From positions 2,421,702 to 2,485,701 of the forward strand of contig NW_006495906.1 of assembly GCF_000471905.2 (NCBI RefSeq): 64,000 nt of DNA, in the 5' to 3' direction. A program made the position numbers and the translations under genes. Under the pieces are notes generated by a model. That model ran no database searches, was not told the origin of the DNA, and saw only the letters and a program-made list of their open reading frames with translations. Positions 45,840 through 57,959 of this stretch are shown piece by piece (positions within the stretch are counted from its first letter, which is position 1; each line of letters begins with the position of its first letter). Source of the DNA: Amborella trichopoda. Lineage: Eukaryota > Streptophyta > Magnoliopsida > Amborellales > Amborellaceae.

Positions 45840-46050
45840 GTTTTTGATATTTTGATAGAGTGGGATATCTTTTAGATTTGGGAGTTCCTTGTTTCTGATA
45901 TGAATGGTGTATCCTTGTAACCCAGAAGGCTGAAAAGTGAGTTTCTTTGATAGGCCACAAGTGATTAGCATTTTATCCTTATAAAAAGCTTCGAACAATG
46001 AGAAAATATATGTATGCAAAAATAGAGAGAGAAAAGGGTAAGTTCAAAGA
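45840..46050 (+). mobile_element. Copia 3' LTR (truncated)
   Basis: AGTGGGATATCTTTTAGATTTGGGAGTT and the downstream GAGAAAATATATGTATGCAA...GGTAAGTTC segment match the 5' LTR. Homology stops near 46050, where Tat-like gag sequence starts. Confidence 0.65.
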
Positions 46051-46142
46051 CCTGATGTAAGATCAAGTCCTTCGTCCTCCCCGGCCCAAGCTGACCCTAG
46101 TTCTTGGTCCATACCCATTGCTTGATCTGATGGAGATGACTC

Positions 46143-46158
46143 TTTCTTGCGCAAGAAA
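46143..46158. repeat. 16-bp perfect palindrome
   Basis: TTTCTTGCGCAAGAAA, self-complementary. Significance unknown. Confidence 0.8.
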
Positions 46159-46193
46159 AGTCGGCCAGCCACAATCCCATTCACAGTTCTGAC

Positions 46194-47560
46194 GTGAGGT
46201 CCATCAAAGCCTCAAAGCCAAGTGCGACAGGGGCTGCAATCCGGACCAGAGAAGCCACTCATATAATCAAGGCAGCCTGCTCTAATGACCCTCTTCACAA
46301 GAACCCCTTTTACCCTCTTCGAATCATAGAGTTCGAAGAGGAGGTTCGAGACTCCTGCAAGTGGTCAGCGTCGTAGAAGATGACCTGACCACCCAGCAGC
46401 CACGGTCCCAAGACCGTCGAGAACCGGTCCTCACGCGGTCTGCATATAAGACTCGAGTTCCGTTGAGGCATGTTGACCGATTTGCCACGCACGATCTGCT
46501 AAGATAGGAAGCCTACAACTGCACCTAAGGCTGAACTCCCTAAAGAAACGGTCAGTGTCATGGTCGTGACCGGACATACCAATGCCCAAGAAGAACGCAT
46601 GGATAGGTTCGAACACATGGTGTGAGCAATGATGGAGAAGATAGATGGCATGGAAAGCACGCAGCCAACAGCTGATTCATTCTGCCATGAGGCCCATTCC
46701 CATCCGTCGGAGGACGCAGTCCCAAAGCAAACTCCCCCACCGGCCTCGTAAGACAGTTTTGTCCCTCGAATGGTTTCACATGAAGACATCGACAATATGG
46801 TGACTCACAGCTTGAAGAACAAACAGATCTTGAGAATGCATGGGACAATGCTTTACCAAAAGTCGTACCCCTCCTACATTGATCAAGTTATGTTTCCCTC
46901 TGATTAGCAAAAAGGGAAGCTTCCCTTATTCAATGGTACAACTTCCCCGCACCAGCATATCACGCATTTCCAAGCGGCATGTCGAGAGACAGCGGTTGAT
47001 GGGAGACCTCTCGTCTGTCAGTTCGTTGAAACTCTTGATGGCCCGGCCTTTCAGTGGTATGCTCGACTTCCTCCAAATTCAATACATGCTTGGGAAGAGA
47101 TGGAACAAATGTTCTAATAGCACTTCTATGAGGTTCAGAGAAAGGTCCAAACCATTGAGCTTCTCACTCTGACTCAAGAGCAGGACGACGCTGTGGACCA
47201 ATTCATAGCCATATGGAGGGATTTGGCTACTTATCACACCAATTCTATGTTAGAAAAAGAAGCAGCCCAAACTTGCGGGTGAAACATGCAACCCGAGATT
47301 GCCCTACATGTTGAGGCCTCCAATACTACCTCAATGTCAGAGCTGATCTCTAAGTTAGTTCGCATAAAGAGCCTATCACTCCACCATGGTAGGTCACATC
47401 AACAGTCTTTGAGCTCGGGAAACAACCGAAATAATGGTAATTCTCGAACCAATGCCTAAGGCAATCTGCCAAAAGGAGCAATAAGTGCATCTATCACTGT
47501 TAATGATCCGAAGAAGGCTACCTCTCAAACTTTGGATCTCTCCAAAGGGGTAGGTACATA
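46194..47560 (+). pseudogene. Tat-like Gag remnant
   Basis: Frame pieces read KLPLFNGTTSPHQHITHFQA, QFVETLDGPAFQWYARLPP, SIHAWEEMEQMF and TQEQDDAVDQFIAIWRDL, the Retrotrans_gag signature of Tat/Athila-type elements (P-FNG--DP--H...F--L-G-A--WF--L---SI--W). Several stops. No zinc knuckle was recognised downstream. Confidence 0.8.
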
Positions 47561-49690
47561 GACGTAGAAAGTGCCTCTACCAGGCAAGTAACAGCAGTCA
47601 TACAGCTTGGTACCGTCACCTGTGAGCCTTAATCGATTATTGAGCCAACCATCAGAACAAGGTCTATCCTTTCGAAAAAGAATGGGTTCCCTCATTACTC
47701 CGACTATTGCTGGAAAAGAATATGATTGAGCTGCCTGAGATCAAGTTTCCTGATCAAGCTGGTCTCGGTAGGCATGCAAAATATTGTGCTTATCACTAGA
47801 GGGTAAGCCACCCCACAGAGTAATGTTACACGCTCAAAGACATCATCGAAACCCTGATCTAGAAGGGTCAGATAAAGCTCGAAGAGCTAAAGAAGCCATT
47901 CGAGGTAGTAGAAGCTTCCCACGCAGTGATAGTCCAAGAAGAAGATGAAGCGTTCGGTCTCCTTCGCACCATGTTTGTCATGATGCTTCAAGAAGGTCTC
48001 ATCACGCCAAAGCTGGCAAGGCAGCACCAATGCCTTGCTCAGGGAACTGAGAACCACTAGTGCCCATACCATAAGATATGGGGCTACGACCTGAGTGAGT
48101 GCTCCAGTTTCCACGACATAATTGTGAAGAAAATACAGGGATGCCAAGAAGCTTGTGATGTTCCACAAGGAGATCCCCAAGTCACTGATCCATCGGTGTA
48201 AGAGGGCCTCCCGACACAAGACCCCGGTAATGATGATTCAGATCCCTCTATGCCCTCGACTTCCCAGCCATGGAGAGTCTATCACGAGTGGAGAAGACTC
48301 AAATCCTTAAGGTGTGAAGCAATTCGTCAAGCTAGGGCTGCTCATAAACCTTGCAAGACGGATCAAACACCTCCAAATGGAATCAAGAGGAGACGGGCAC
48401 CAAGGGCTTCTTGCTGAAGGAATAAGATTCCTCAACCACCGGTTGAACAAGACTTTCTCAAGCCTGTTCCTCTGTTGCCAACCTTATAGGACTTCATCCT
48501 TGGTGCAATCATCCCTACTTCCTCATCTCATCAGGAGGACATCCCTGAGCCATCGTTTACTCGGGCCACATCCAACAAGGGTGACGACACTAAAAGCACC
48601 CCTCAACGGTCTAAGAAGGGGAAAGACTCAAAAGATCCCCTGCACACGTCCAACTCTGGTGATGACGTAAAAAGCTTCCTAAATTGGTCTGATGAGGGGA
48701 ATGACCTTAAAAGTTCGTCACCAACTAATCCCTCTTCCTCTTCTTTTTCTTCTCCTTCCTCCTCAATATTTGTTGCAGGTACGATCCGAGAGTGTCCAGA
48801 CTTCGAGGCCCTCGAAAGAGAACTCGAGGGAACCAATATAAGCAGGTCGCTATGAAAGTGGCTGAGAAAGATGCTAGTCCAAGTGGCTAGATTCTTAACA
48901 CTCACTGATGCCATGGTAGTTCGAGCCAAGTCAAAGCAATCCTCTTCTTCTGGGAGACACAGGAAGCTAAAGCCAAAGAAACCCCAGTGGCCTCTTGAGT
49001 CGGATTTTTAGCAAAGGTTGAGAGAATCAAGAGGATAGCGCTTCTATTCTCAAGAAGCCTACCACTTGGTGCAGATCTCAGAATCGACAACCAGCACCGG
49101 GCAAATGAGCTTGAGATCGAGGAAGACGCTACAACCTCCACCTCAGAAGCCAAAAGACCTGAGGTTTCTTGGTCCACCACTCCTTTCTTGTCCAAATACC
49201 CCAGACAATCCACCCATCCTCAAGTTCCCTGTGACACCTCTGGTCCCATACACCCAACCACTTCTTCCTTTCCAAATACCTCAGCCAATCCACCAATCCT
49301 CAATTACCCAGGGACACTTCTCATCCCATGCACCTAATTACCTCCTAGGACTCAACCTCAAACCTCCACTCCATTAAAATAAATCCATGTCACTCAATCC
49401 ACCCAATCCATCCAAACTTCCCAACCCATGCCGGCTGCACAGCAAAGTCAGCTAGCAGTCCAAAATAAGTCCCCTCCACCTAAACCTGCTCCTCAATCTA
49501 CTATACCACCCAAGCCAGTGGCAGGGCCAGGAGCACAAAAGGCTGACAAGAAAAGAGTGAAATATGATGTGATAGGGCACCTGAGAAAGCTTGCAGCCCT
49601 TCTTAGCATCTATTATGCTCTCATGCTCTCAAGGAACTACCGTGTGGCTCTAGTTCAGGCTCTTTCTAATCCAGAAGTGTAAGAGATCGA
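47561..49690 (+). pseudogene. Gag-protease linker region
   Basis: Polar and Pro/Ser/Thr-rich sequence with many stops, typical of the space between gag and protease in Tat elements. It contains an imperfect tandem repeat of about 90 bp near 49190-49350 (CCAAATACC-CAG-CAATCCACC). No domain recognised. Confidence 0.5.
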
Positions 49691-49691
49691 G

Positions 49692-50290
49692 GTGGACCCA
49701 ACAATCCTAAGTGGATATATGGCTATCACTTTCTCAGAGGATGATCTTCAATTGGGAGGAAAATTTCACAACCGCCCTCTCTTAGTGACTGGTGAGCTAC
49801 ATACATGCCCCATCAACCAAATTATGCTGGATGGAGGGTCGACAGTCAACCTTATCCCAAGGAGATTTCTCACTCGATTGGGATTGGGGTCTAAAGATCT
49901 TATCCCGACTTATATCACAGTCTAGGGTTTCAACCAGTCAGGGGAGAAGCCGGCTGGCACGATTCTCCTTCGTCTCAAGATCAGTGAATTAATCAATTTC
50001 ATATAATCGACACCGACACCTCCTACAACATCCTACTTGATCGCCCTTGGCTCCATGACCAGGGAGTGGTTCCGTCCACATTACACCAGTGCTTCAAGTA
50101 CAATCAAGATGGGAGATAGTATACAGTCTATGCTGATAAAAGGCCATTTCCTATAGCCGAAACTCACTATGTTGTTGCTAAGTATTACTTCACAGATTCG
50201 GTGTCACCCCAAAATGACCGAAAGTCTATGAGGAAGATAGAACCCTCGCCTCATGAAGAATTGAGGACATTGGGTGAACACTCGTGAACA
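49692..50290 (+). pseudogene. Tat-like aspartic protease
   Basis: MAITFSEDDLQLGGKFHNRP, then the active site INQIMLDGGSTVNLIP (Asp in LDGGS), FLTRLGL, and after frame breaks [31 protein letters not shown]. This is the usual Tat/Athila retropepsin pattern. At least one stop (end of YITV) and frameshifts. Confidence 0.85.
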
Positions 50291-50479
50291 TGTTTAAAGA
50301 GGAGGAAAGATAAGGAAAAATCCTCCCTCTGACTCCCATTCATCCCAGTATGCCATCCATCATCTCTGAAGAAACTCCATCTTCCCCTCAAGATGAGGCC
50401 TTGCCTTCTGTCCTGAGTGACCTTTGCAAGAAGATGAACCAGAAGTCATTATTGAGACTGAGGAAATCATGGGGATAGA

Positions 50480-50960
50480 TCTCCCAGCCCCAAAGGTCAC
50501 CTACACGTCGGACCATCGAAAGGTCTTGCATGTCCCCATTGCACTCTTGAAAGCAGAACTCGCACACTAGCCACTGCGGAAGGTCTTGCGCTTCCCTGAT
50601 TCTGCGAGAGGAGAGCAGTCAAAAAAAGGATAGCCCTCTCACCCTCGAGAGCAGAATCCCCTGGCAGAGTTAAAAAGTGAGGTTCACAGTCTCCAGAACC
50701 AATTGGAGGTTATGCATATCGCCTCAAAACATCTAAAGGAGTTCGTGCCAGAGATCAAGAGCTACGACGAGTTGGAAGTGAATGCACCTCAAATAGAAGC
50801 CAAAGCCCCTCCTGATTGGACTATTTATAGTGAGCAGGCTCATCAAATAATGAGAAAAATGAATTATGAGCCCATGTCTAACCAAACATTATGAGGGGAG
50901 GAGGCAACCACTCTCCCATTCGAGGCCATCGAAACCACATCAGCTGGTCACAAGACAAAG
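50480..50960 (+). pseudogene. Post-protease linker of Tat polyprotein
   Basis: LKSEVHSLQNQLEVMHIASK and EQAHQIMRKMNYEP resemble the coil and G-patch-like stretch found before reverse transcriptase in such elements. Reverse transcriptase motifs do not follow. AATAAA on the plus strand lies at 51064-51069. Confidence 0.45.
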
Positions 50961-51169
50961 CAAGGCATAGTTTTTTCCTTTGAAAAAGGGCAGAAACAGT
51001 GAATGCCCTGAAACGTGGCCTACCTAAGACCGAGAGATGAGATGCAGCGGAGTAGCAAGAAAGAATAAAGTCACGGAGGAGAAAAAGAAGTATTTTATTC
51101 ATAAATTCAAGAGATCGTTACAAAGAAAGAAAAAAGAAAGGGACAAAATGATACATTAAAAAATGATCA

Positions 51170-54100
51170 ATGATCTCATCGATCTTCGCTCTAGAAGCTG
51201 CAGAAGAAGCCTTAGCACGCTGAATGCGTCCCTTCAGGTTAAGCACCAATTTATTCCAAAGAGGCATTTTCCTCCCCCAGGGTGTAGTCGAGGGCTAATA
51301 TTTCCTTGGCTAAGATCTCATCTTTTGTTTCCCAAGATTTTGCATCATTCTCGAGCCCATCGAACTCCTCCCTCATCCTCTGTATTTTGGCCTTCAAGGT
51401 CGTCAGTCTATTGAAGTGAGCGATCTCCCCTTCATTGAGGTCAGAACTCCGAGAAGCCACAACATCCTTCTTCCAGAGAGGCCAAGTGAGAATCCTCTAA
51501 TTGTCGTACGGCAACCTCCTATTCAAGTGCCTCTATTCGCCATCCCTCCAGCTCATTTATGGTGCCATAAAAGTATGGGAGGACCTCTGGTGCACCCCCA
51601 AGAATGGCGATCTTCCTTAATTTTTGGATCGCATCGTCAAGTTCAGAAAGAAGATATCCTTCAGTCTCTGAACGCTCAGGTGAAGCATGTCCATAATTAT
51701 GCCAGGCATCCTGCTGAAACGAAGCCTGAGCGATGCTGCTGGGGCCACCACGACAGAAGAATTTTGGGTTCGAGGATGGGCTCGAAGGGATCATAGCCAT
51801 TTGAGTCATTGGCTCTTCTGAAGCAATCACTAAGCCCAAAGCCTCAGGCTCCTCAGATTCAAGGGGAGCCCCAGTCTCAGGCTGCTTGGACCCCTCAGTT
51901 TTGTCTCCTCGCCTGGCCTTTCACTCACGGTCCTTTCCCCCAGCAAACGTAACCCTCTCAAGACTAGAGTCAACTTCTCCTTGGCTCTCAACCTCTAAAG
52001 CCACCACAGCAAGCTCCATCCCTTCAGGGCCAACTACTTCTTCCTACTCCTCACTTTCTGGAGAAGTCCCAATAAGGTTAGCAGCAACCTCCTCACCTTG
52101 ACCTTTGCCTATTGAGGCCACCACCCCAGTCTCAGCATGCTCTGAAACAGCAGCTTTGGTATGCCTCGATAAGTTCTAGGCCAGTTTCTTCTCCTTATTC
52201 TTCATCCTCTTGAACTACCATCTCAGCCTTGACAAGTGCAAGGCCCACCTCCTCCCTTCGACCTTCATCCTCTGGAGTCACCACTTCAATCTCAACTGTA
52301 GCCTCTTCTACTTGGTCCGTATCCTCCACAACTAGAACCTCTACCACTTCCTCTTCAAGATCTACTGTCACTGAACCCCCAAGATCTCCCTCCTCAGAAT
52401 GGCTTGCCCGTAACTTTATCACTCGGGGCAGAAGCTTCCTATTGCTCGGATGCCTCATCAATCATAGCTCCCTCCTACTAGGGGATGCTTGGGCCCTCAC
52501 AACCCTTGACTATAGCCCCTGCCTCAGTAGAGGCAGCAACCTCTTAAAGTTCAGAGGCCCTGTCAGCTTCAAGTTCCTTCCATTGAGCAGCAACTGCAGA
52601 ATCCTCATCTCTAGCTCCATTAATCTCCATCAAAACTGGATCTGACCTAGGAATCTGGGGCACCACCCTAAGCTCAGGTGTCTCCTCCCTATTATAAGCA
52701 ATGGCGATAGGCTCAAAGGTGCCAAATTCATCTACCTCAGGTTTTGAAGAAGTAGAAAAAGGCTCAGGAGAGATAGAAGATGACAAAGAAAGGGCAGAGG
52801 GTGACTCAAAAAGAGTAGCGCACGAAAAGGAGGAGGCAGAAGATGAAGAGCTATCCCTTGATTCTGGAATGACAGGAAGTTTCACACTGCTGCATTTTGG
52901 AGCAGATCTGACAGCCCGAGTCAATGCGCGAGTGCCAGTGGGGGCAGCGCACTTCCTTTTCTTCCCTCCAGCTGGCAAAGGAGTAGATGCCTCAGAACTT
53001 CCCTCTCGAGAAGAGCCTTCAGCAAGAGCGCTATGCAGACCGCTCCCTATCAGCGCATTCAAGTCTTGAATTGGGCGCCCTTCATGACCAAGGACCTTTC
53101 GACCCTCCCTCCATTGAAAGATAGAGATGAGGTTGTAAAAAAGGCTCCTCGTCTTCTTCTTCATGGTAAGAAGCTGCGGTGAAGAGTCGTCTACTGTTAT
53201 CTTTAGGGGTATACCAAGAGCCTGCCAGTTCCAAGGGGGTATTGATGATCTTCCTTTGTCAAGTATCATGGTGTCAGTTGCAGTTCTCCCCTTTCCATGG
53301 GTGATCAGCTTCCCAGTATCCCCAGCTGGTAATCCTCCACCAGCGTGCATAGGCCTCGGTCGCCCGCACCCTTCTGCCAAAATGCGGCACCACATATTTG
53401 TTAACCTCTATCATCTCCAAACATGTGGACCATGCAGTGCAAATATGCTCTAGCCGCCATGATTCCCGAAGAGTCCCTAGCTCTTCCTTCTTCCTTATTT
53501 TACTCTACCATGACGTTTCTCAAATAATACAAAGAAGGGGCAACCCTGATCGAGCCCATGCTGGCGAGCGAAACAATGGGGAAGTACCCTTCGAGCAGGG
53601 CGTCATAGGAAGTCCTGTAGGGAAAAACTCCCCCTCTAATGCTCAAGATGAACATGAGCTCTTTGATTGTAGTAGGAGCTCCATCCAGCTCCTTACCCAT
53701 CTCGTCATTAAGGCCCGGTCAGTAAGCCCCCAACTGGAAATGGGACCCAACGCATGCTGAAAGTCTCATTTCAAAACAAGTTATGAGCATCCCTCAGGCA
53801 GTGAAAGATAGCCTTTTGCCCAGCAATCCTCATCAGGAACGGGCACATCTTCTCCCCTACACTTAGATTTCTGACATAAGTGGCAGGGAAATATGCTCCT
53901 AGCCACCGATACATGTAATGAATGGGGAACGGTGCCTTGAAGTCCCAAGGGAAAGTTTCACCTCCGACGAGGCCATTACCCCCCTCCTTGTCTTTATAAG
54001 CCTTCTCTCTCAAGATAGCTCCCAGTCCATGGTAAATGTTGCACAAGACTAGTTATACAAGAGCATATTGACTCCTCGTCATGTCGCAGGTCACATAGAG

Positions 54101-55055
54101 CAGGCTTGGACGGATCGTATCGGCTCCCCCAAGGAAAAAAAATTTGCATAGGAACAAGGCCAAGTATGCGATCAAGAAGACACAGTCATAGCTGGTCTGG
54201 GGTTGGTAAATTGGAGGCGTCCCCTTCATAGCTGCCTTCCCCTTTCCTCTTGAAATGACTGAGCTAGTCTCCTCAGGATAATCCCTGCAAAAGAATTTTA
54301 GCCACTCGACAAAGGTCACTCGACCATTGCTGGCCTTGGAGTAAAGTAGCTGGTAAATCTCGAAGATTTCCTGAAGACTGGCAGGCAATTCCTCTTCACC
54401 AAGGCGTGCACCACCAAAAATCACCGAGTTCTGAGGCATGAACTTGTCATACCTCGCGCCTATGAGTGGCAGCCAGCCAATGAAATGAGGATCCAACAAG
54501 GAGATCCCTGCCTCACCATGATCAAGGAGCCATGTATTGCATGCATGACTCCATGTCTCTAATAATACCTTGATGGTATTTGAGCATCAGTCATAATAGC
54601 TGCCTAAACACTGCATGACATCTAATAGAGGCACGCTCAAGAATACTCCTGTGTGATCCTAGCACCTTGACGGTCTAGGAAGAGTATCCCTTCACGTACT
54701 GGTTCTTCCCTTGCACACGGAGACCAGCAGAAGACTATATCAGCCCCATTGTCTTCACCATCATCTTCCCCAACATGACTAAATTCTCACCAGAAGCCAC
54801 GTTCTTATGCATGCAATGGAGGAGAGCCACCCCTTCTTCGATACTGACATTACCATCGTTGCCTTCCTGGACCTCGAAAGGAATCGGGTCGATAATGAAA
54901 GTGACACTAAGGAGCCACTCTGGTCTGCATATTGGTTTTCTCAACCAAATGGGCTCACCCCTGACCAGGCTTTCCCTAGTAAATTCATTGGTGCCATGCT
55001 CTCCTCCCCTTGGAAGATTCTTTACGTCAGGGATTCTGTATGAAGACCCAGCCAT
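51170..55055 (-). pseudogene. Antisense ORF with plant mobile domain (PMD)
   Basis: Starts MAGSSYRIPDVKNLPRGGEH (55055) and runs leftwards for about 3.9 kb with several stops and frame changes. The PMD (PF10536-like) part includes LDPHFIGWLPLIGARYDKFM, VEWLKFFCRDYPEE, IAYLALFLCKFFFLGGADTI, CNIYHGLGAILREKAYKD, FPIHYMYRWLGAYFP and WVPFPVGGLL. A Ser/Pro-rich and acidic middle (53.4-52.2 kb) follows, then a coiled-coil-like C-terminus (LTTLKAKIQRMREEFDGLEN). PMD proteins occur as host genes and as extra ORFs in several transposon groups. The role is unknown. AATAAA on the minus strand at 51094-51099 would suit its 3' end. Confidence 0.75.
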
Positions 55056-55138
55056 TATATTAAGCTTAAGGGCTCACTGCCATGTGCGAGTCACAAAGGC
55101 ACTGACTATCACCGAGAATGCAGGCACTGACTAGCGCC

Positions 55139-55430
55139 ACGCGTGACTAACGTCACTTGTATTGATTAAAACCCAACACTGGTTGTATTCTCAAAATCTA
55201 ACGTCGGTTGTGTTCATCAAGGCTAGCGCCGACTGTGTTTGTCAAGGCCCAGCGCCGGATGTGTTCTCAAAAGCTAATGCCAACTGTGTTCATCAATGCT
55301 AGCGCTGATTATGTTTGTCGAGGCCCAATGCCGACTGTGTTCTCAAAAGCTAACGTCGGCTACGTTTTTCAAGACTAGCATCTACTGTGTTTATCAAGGC
55401 TCAGCGTCATTCGTTTTCAAATCCCTCACA
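55139..55430. repeat. GC-rich minisatellite downstream of PMD start
   Basis: Imperfect units of about 30 bp alternating TTCTCAAAAGCTAACG and CATCAAGGCTAGCGCCGACT with TGTGTT. The core AGCGCCGACTGTGTT is the same as in the minisatellite of LTR copy A (5100-5850). Confidence 0.8.
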
Positions 55431-56590
55431 CGTGCCCCCTGGTGCACCGCCTGATAACTTTCAGCCGTGAAGTGGTCTGACATGTGTCCTCGCACGTGTG
55501 GATGGTGATCGTCACCACTCAATGATCGTTCGTCGTCAGCCACTGTTCACTACCTTACGACCTCTCGGTTTCTTACCGGGCACTCGTTGAAAACCCACTG
55601 ACATACCTTCCCCCTTCCTTCACAACATCGAAAACCGCCAAAAGCTTGCGGCAGGCCTCTGTTACACTCCTCCGTCCTTGTTTTCTCACTCCTCCAGTAT
55701 CCCAAGACCCTTGCCAGAACTCCTATGGCTTTGCTAACAAGACACCAGCAGTAGCAACCCCCGCGAATTCCTCTGTGTTCCTTGTGTAACCCTACCAGTC
55801 CAGTCGGAACCTTCTCTTTCTCGTCGAACTTCAAGAAATTGCCTCTGAGCCTCACGTTCTTACTAGAGTCCTCACCGGGAAATCTCCTTCTCTCTCTTAC
55901 TGGTCAATACCGTTTTACTTTCGATAAAACGATGAAAAGGGGGTTTTACCCCCTTATATAGATGATGCTTCCCTGAAGTGCTCCGCACAAATTGAAAATG
56001 TCAGACAGGTCCCTGAAGGCCAAACGACGATGGGCCAGATCAGACCGGGTAGGGCTCAGACCCTTAGCCCGAACAGAAGCTTATCGCCGCTCATGTAACG
56101 CTAACCAACAAGCGTCAAAAGAACCAAGACCGGGTCTGACCAAAGCTTGACGCCCGAACTCAGATTATCGTCGTCTATGACTAACGCTGCACACGAAAGT
56201 CACTGACCAATGCCGCGTGCAACTAACGCCTTTTGTGATGCCTGCTCAGTGCCACGAGTGTTACTGCCGCTCATGCTAATGCCGCGCCTGTTATTGCCAC
56301 CCATGTTAGCACCGTACGTGTCACTGCTGCTCGTGCTGGTGTTGCGCATATCTGAGCCTGGCTACCACCATCTGTGTTTGGCCACTACCCCAGTAGAGTG
56401 ACACCTGTGCCTCGGCCTGTCATGTCTAGTGGAGTTATGAGCATGCCACTGCCCTTGATCCCCACAGAGTCACACTCACCCCCTAATCCCCAGTGAAGTC
56501 CGCTCCCATTTGCCATCCCTCGTCAAGCCACCATCTCCATCTAGGCCCTCTGCTTGTGTATGGCCTTAACCATTTTTTCCCCAGGGAGTC
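55431..56590. other. Leader-like and repeat-rich non-coding region
   Basis: Contains a minus-strand open stretch of about 100 codons (55550-55855) without recognisable domain, the candidate TATA box, and at 56170-56380 a degenerate array of TGCCGC-CGTGTTACTG-like words. No gene called. Confidence 0.45.
55953..55960 (-). promoter_or_regulatory. Candidate TATA box for antisense ORF
   Basis: On the minus strand CTATATAAGGGGG lies about 900 bp upstream of the antisense ATG, followed by a GA-rich leader. It is the clearest core-promoter word on this strand nearby. Inference only. Confidence 0.35.
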
Positions 56591-56599
56591 GGATTGCTG

Positions 56600-57310
56600 T
56601 CAGACGCATTCACAATGGTCTAGACGCATGACCCTAAACTGCGTGGTCCGAGCTATACGAACTTAAACTGTAGCAGAGGCCTAGTTGCACGACCTTAAAC
56701 TGCATGGTCCGTGCTCCATGACCATAAACTGCACAGTCATGGTCCAAACTATATGACCTCAAACTGTAGCAAAGGTTTAGCTGCACGACCTTAAACTGCA
56801 TGGTCCTAGCTGCATGACTTTAAATGGCATAGCCATGGTCCAAGCTATATGACCCTAAACTATAGTGCATGTCCTAGTCGTATGACGTTAAATTGCTTCA
56901 CACAGGTCCCAGAGGTAGGACTTTAAACACGCCTCCACATATGCGCACAACACCTTTCATGTACCACCCTCATAACTTCCCAGTGAATCCATTCAGTTAA
57001 TTACCATTCATCATTCCCCAGTGAGTCCTACCCATGCTCACAAATGGCAAGCCATCCCACCATCCATACTCGTCGTCAGCTAGTGGGTCACCACTTTCCA
57101 CCTTCCATTCAAATACCATCCATCTTTCACAGGCAGCCTCGTGCCATCTCCCCAAAGTGAGTCAAACTATCACCATACTCACTCCATGGTCTCCACAAAT
57201 TGCCATTCATCTCTGCCGTGGTCTAGCTGTATGACCTTAAACTATAAGTTCTTTGCACAGGTCTAGGAGGCATGACCCTAAACACGCCCTCACAAAAAAA
57301 AAGAATATCA
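56600..57310. repeat. Tandem arrays with GACCTTAAACTGCATGGTCC units
   Basis: Units of about 30 bp in higher-order groups (for example 56660-56740 and 56755-56830). A longer block ending CAGGTC--GGAGG---GAC--TAAACACGCC occurs at about 56900-56940 and again at 57250-57290. Confidence 0.75.
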
Positions 57311-57490
57311 TGCATGGTGTAATCCTGAAAAAGGGAACTCCATGAGTAAAAATGACAAATGGGCATGGTCACAAAACCATGAGTAAGAGAGTTCCGTAAA
57401 TAAAAATCGGGCACGGTGAAAACCCAAAAAGGGCACCGTGAGTAAAAATGGAAAGAAAGCAGACATGATCGTCCAGTCATGGGCAAAAGA
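57310..57490. repeat. CATGAGTAAAAATG-type short repeats
   Basis: Four degenerate units around GAGTAAAAATG/CATGGT between 57310 and 57490. Non-coding. Confidence 0.6.
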
Positions 57491-57959
57491 AATTAATAAA
57501 AAGGAGGTTGGTGAAAACCATCTTTAGGACACTACTTCCCCCCATCCAAGTGAAGACTTGCAACTGGCGCTCGAGTCAATAAAATCAGGTTGATGCAGCA
57601 TTCATCTTAATAGACAGCTTCAGCCAGCATTTTAAGAAAAAAAGTCCTCGGTAGCAGAAGATCCTGTTATCGAGACCCAAAGACAATGTCTACAACAGAC
57701 AAGAAACTGTCAAACCAGGTCAATACCTGACTACAACAACCAGAGTGACGCCAATCATGGCCACCTCGAAAAAACCCCTCCCTGACAAGACCAGACGTCT
57801 GAGACAGGCCAACAAAAAGCCCCCGACTGGACCCGGCAGGATGGGACCTCATAGGTACTCTGCTTGTCATAGCAAACCTGGCGAAGCAACGAACAAACGC
57901 CACCAAAGATGTCCAATAGGGTGTAGACTTTAAAATCATTCCTCAAACAAACAAAAACA

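Noticed and set aside
48603..49213. Minus-strand frames in the gag-protease linker
   Set aside because: Opposite to the degraded sense polyprotein, with no motif of their own.
52229..53069. Plus-strand Ser/Thr-rich and Glu-rich frames
   Set aside because: Complement of the acidic, low-complexity middle of the antisense PMD ORF.
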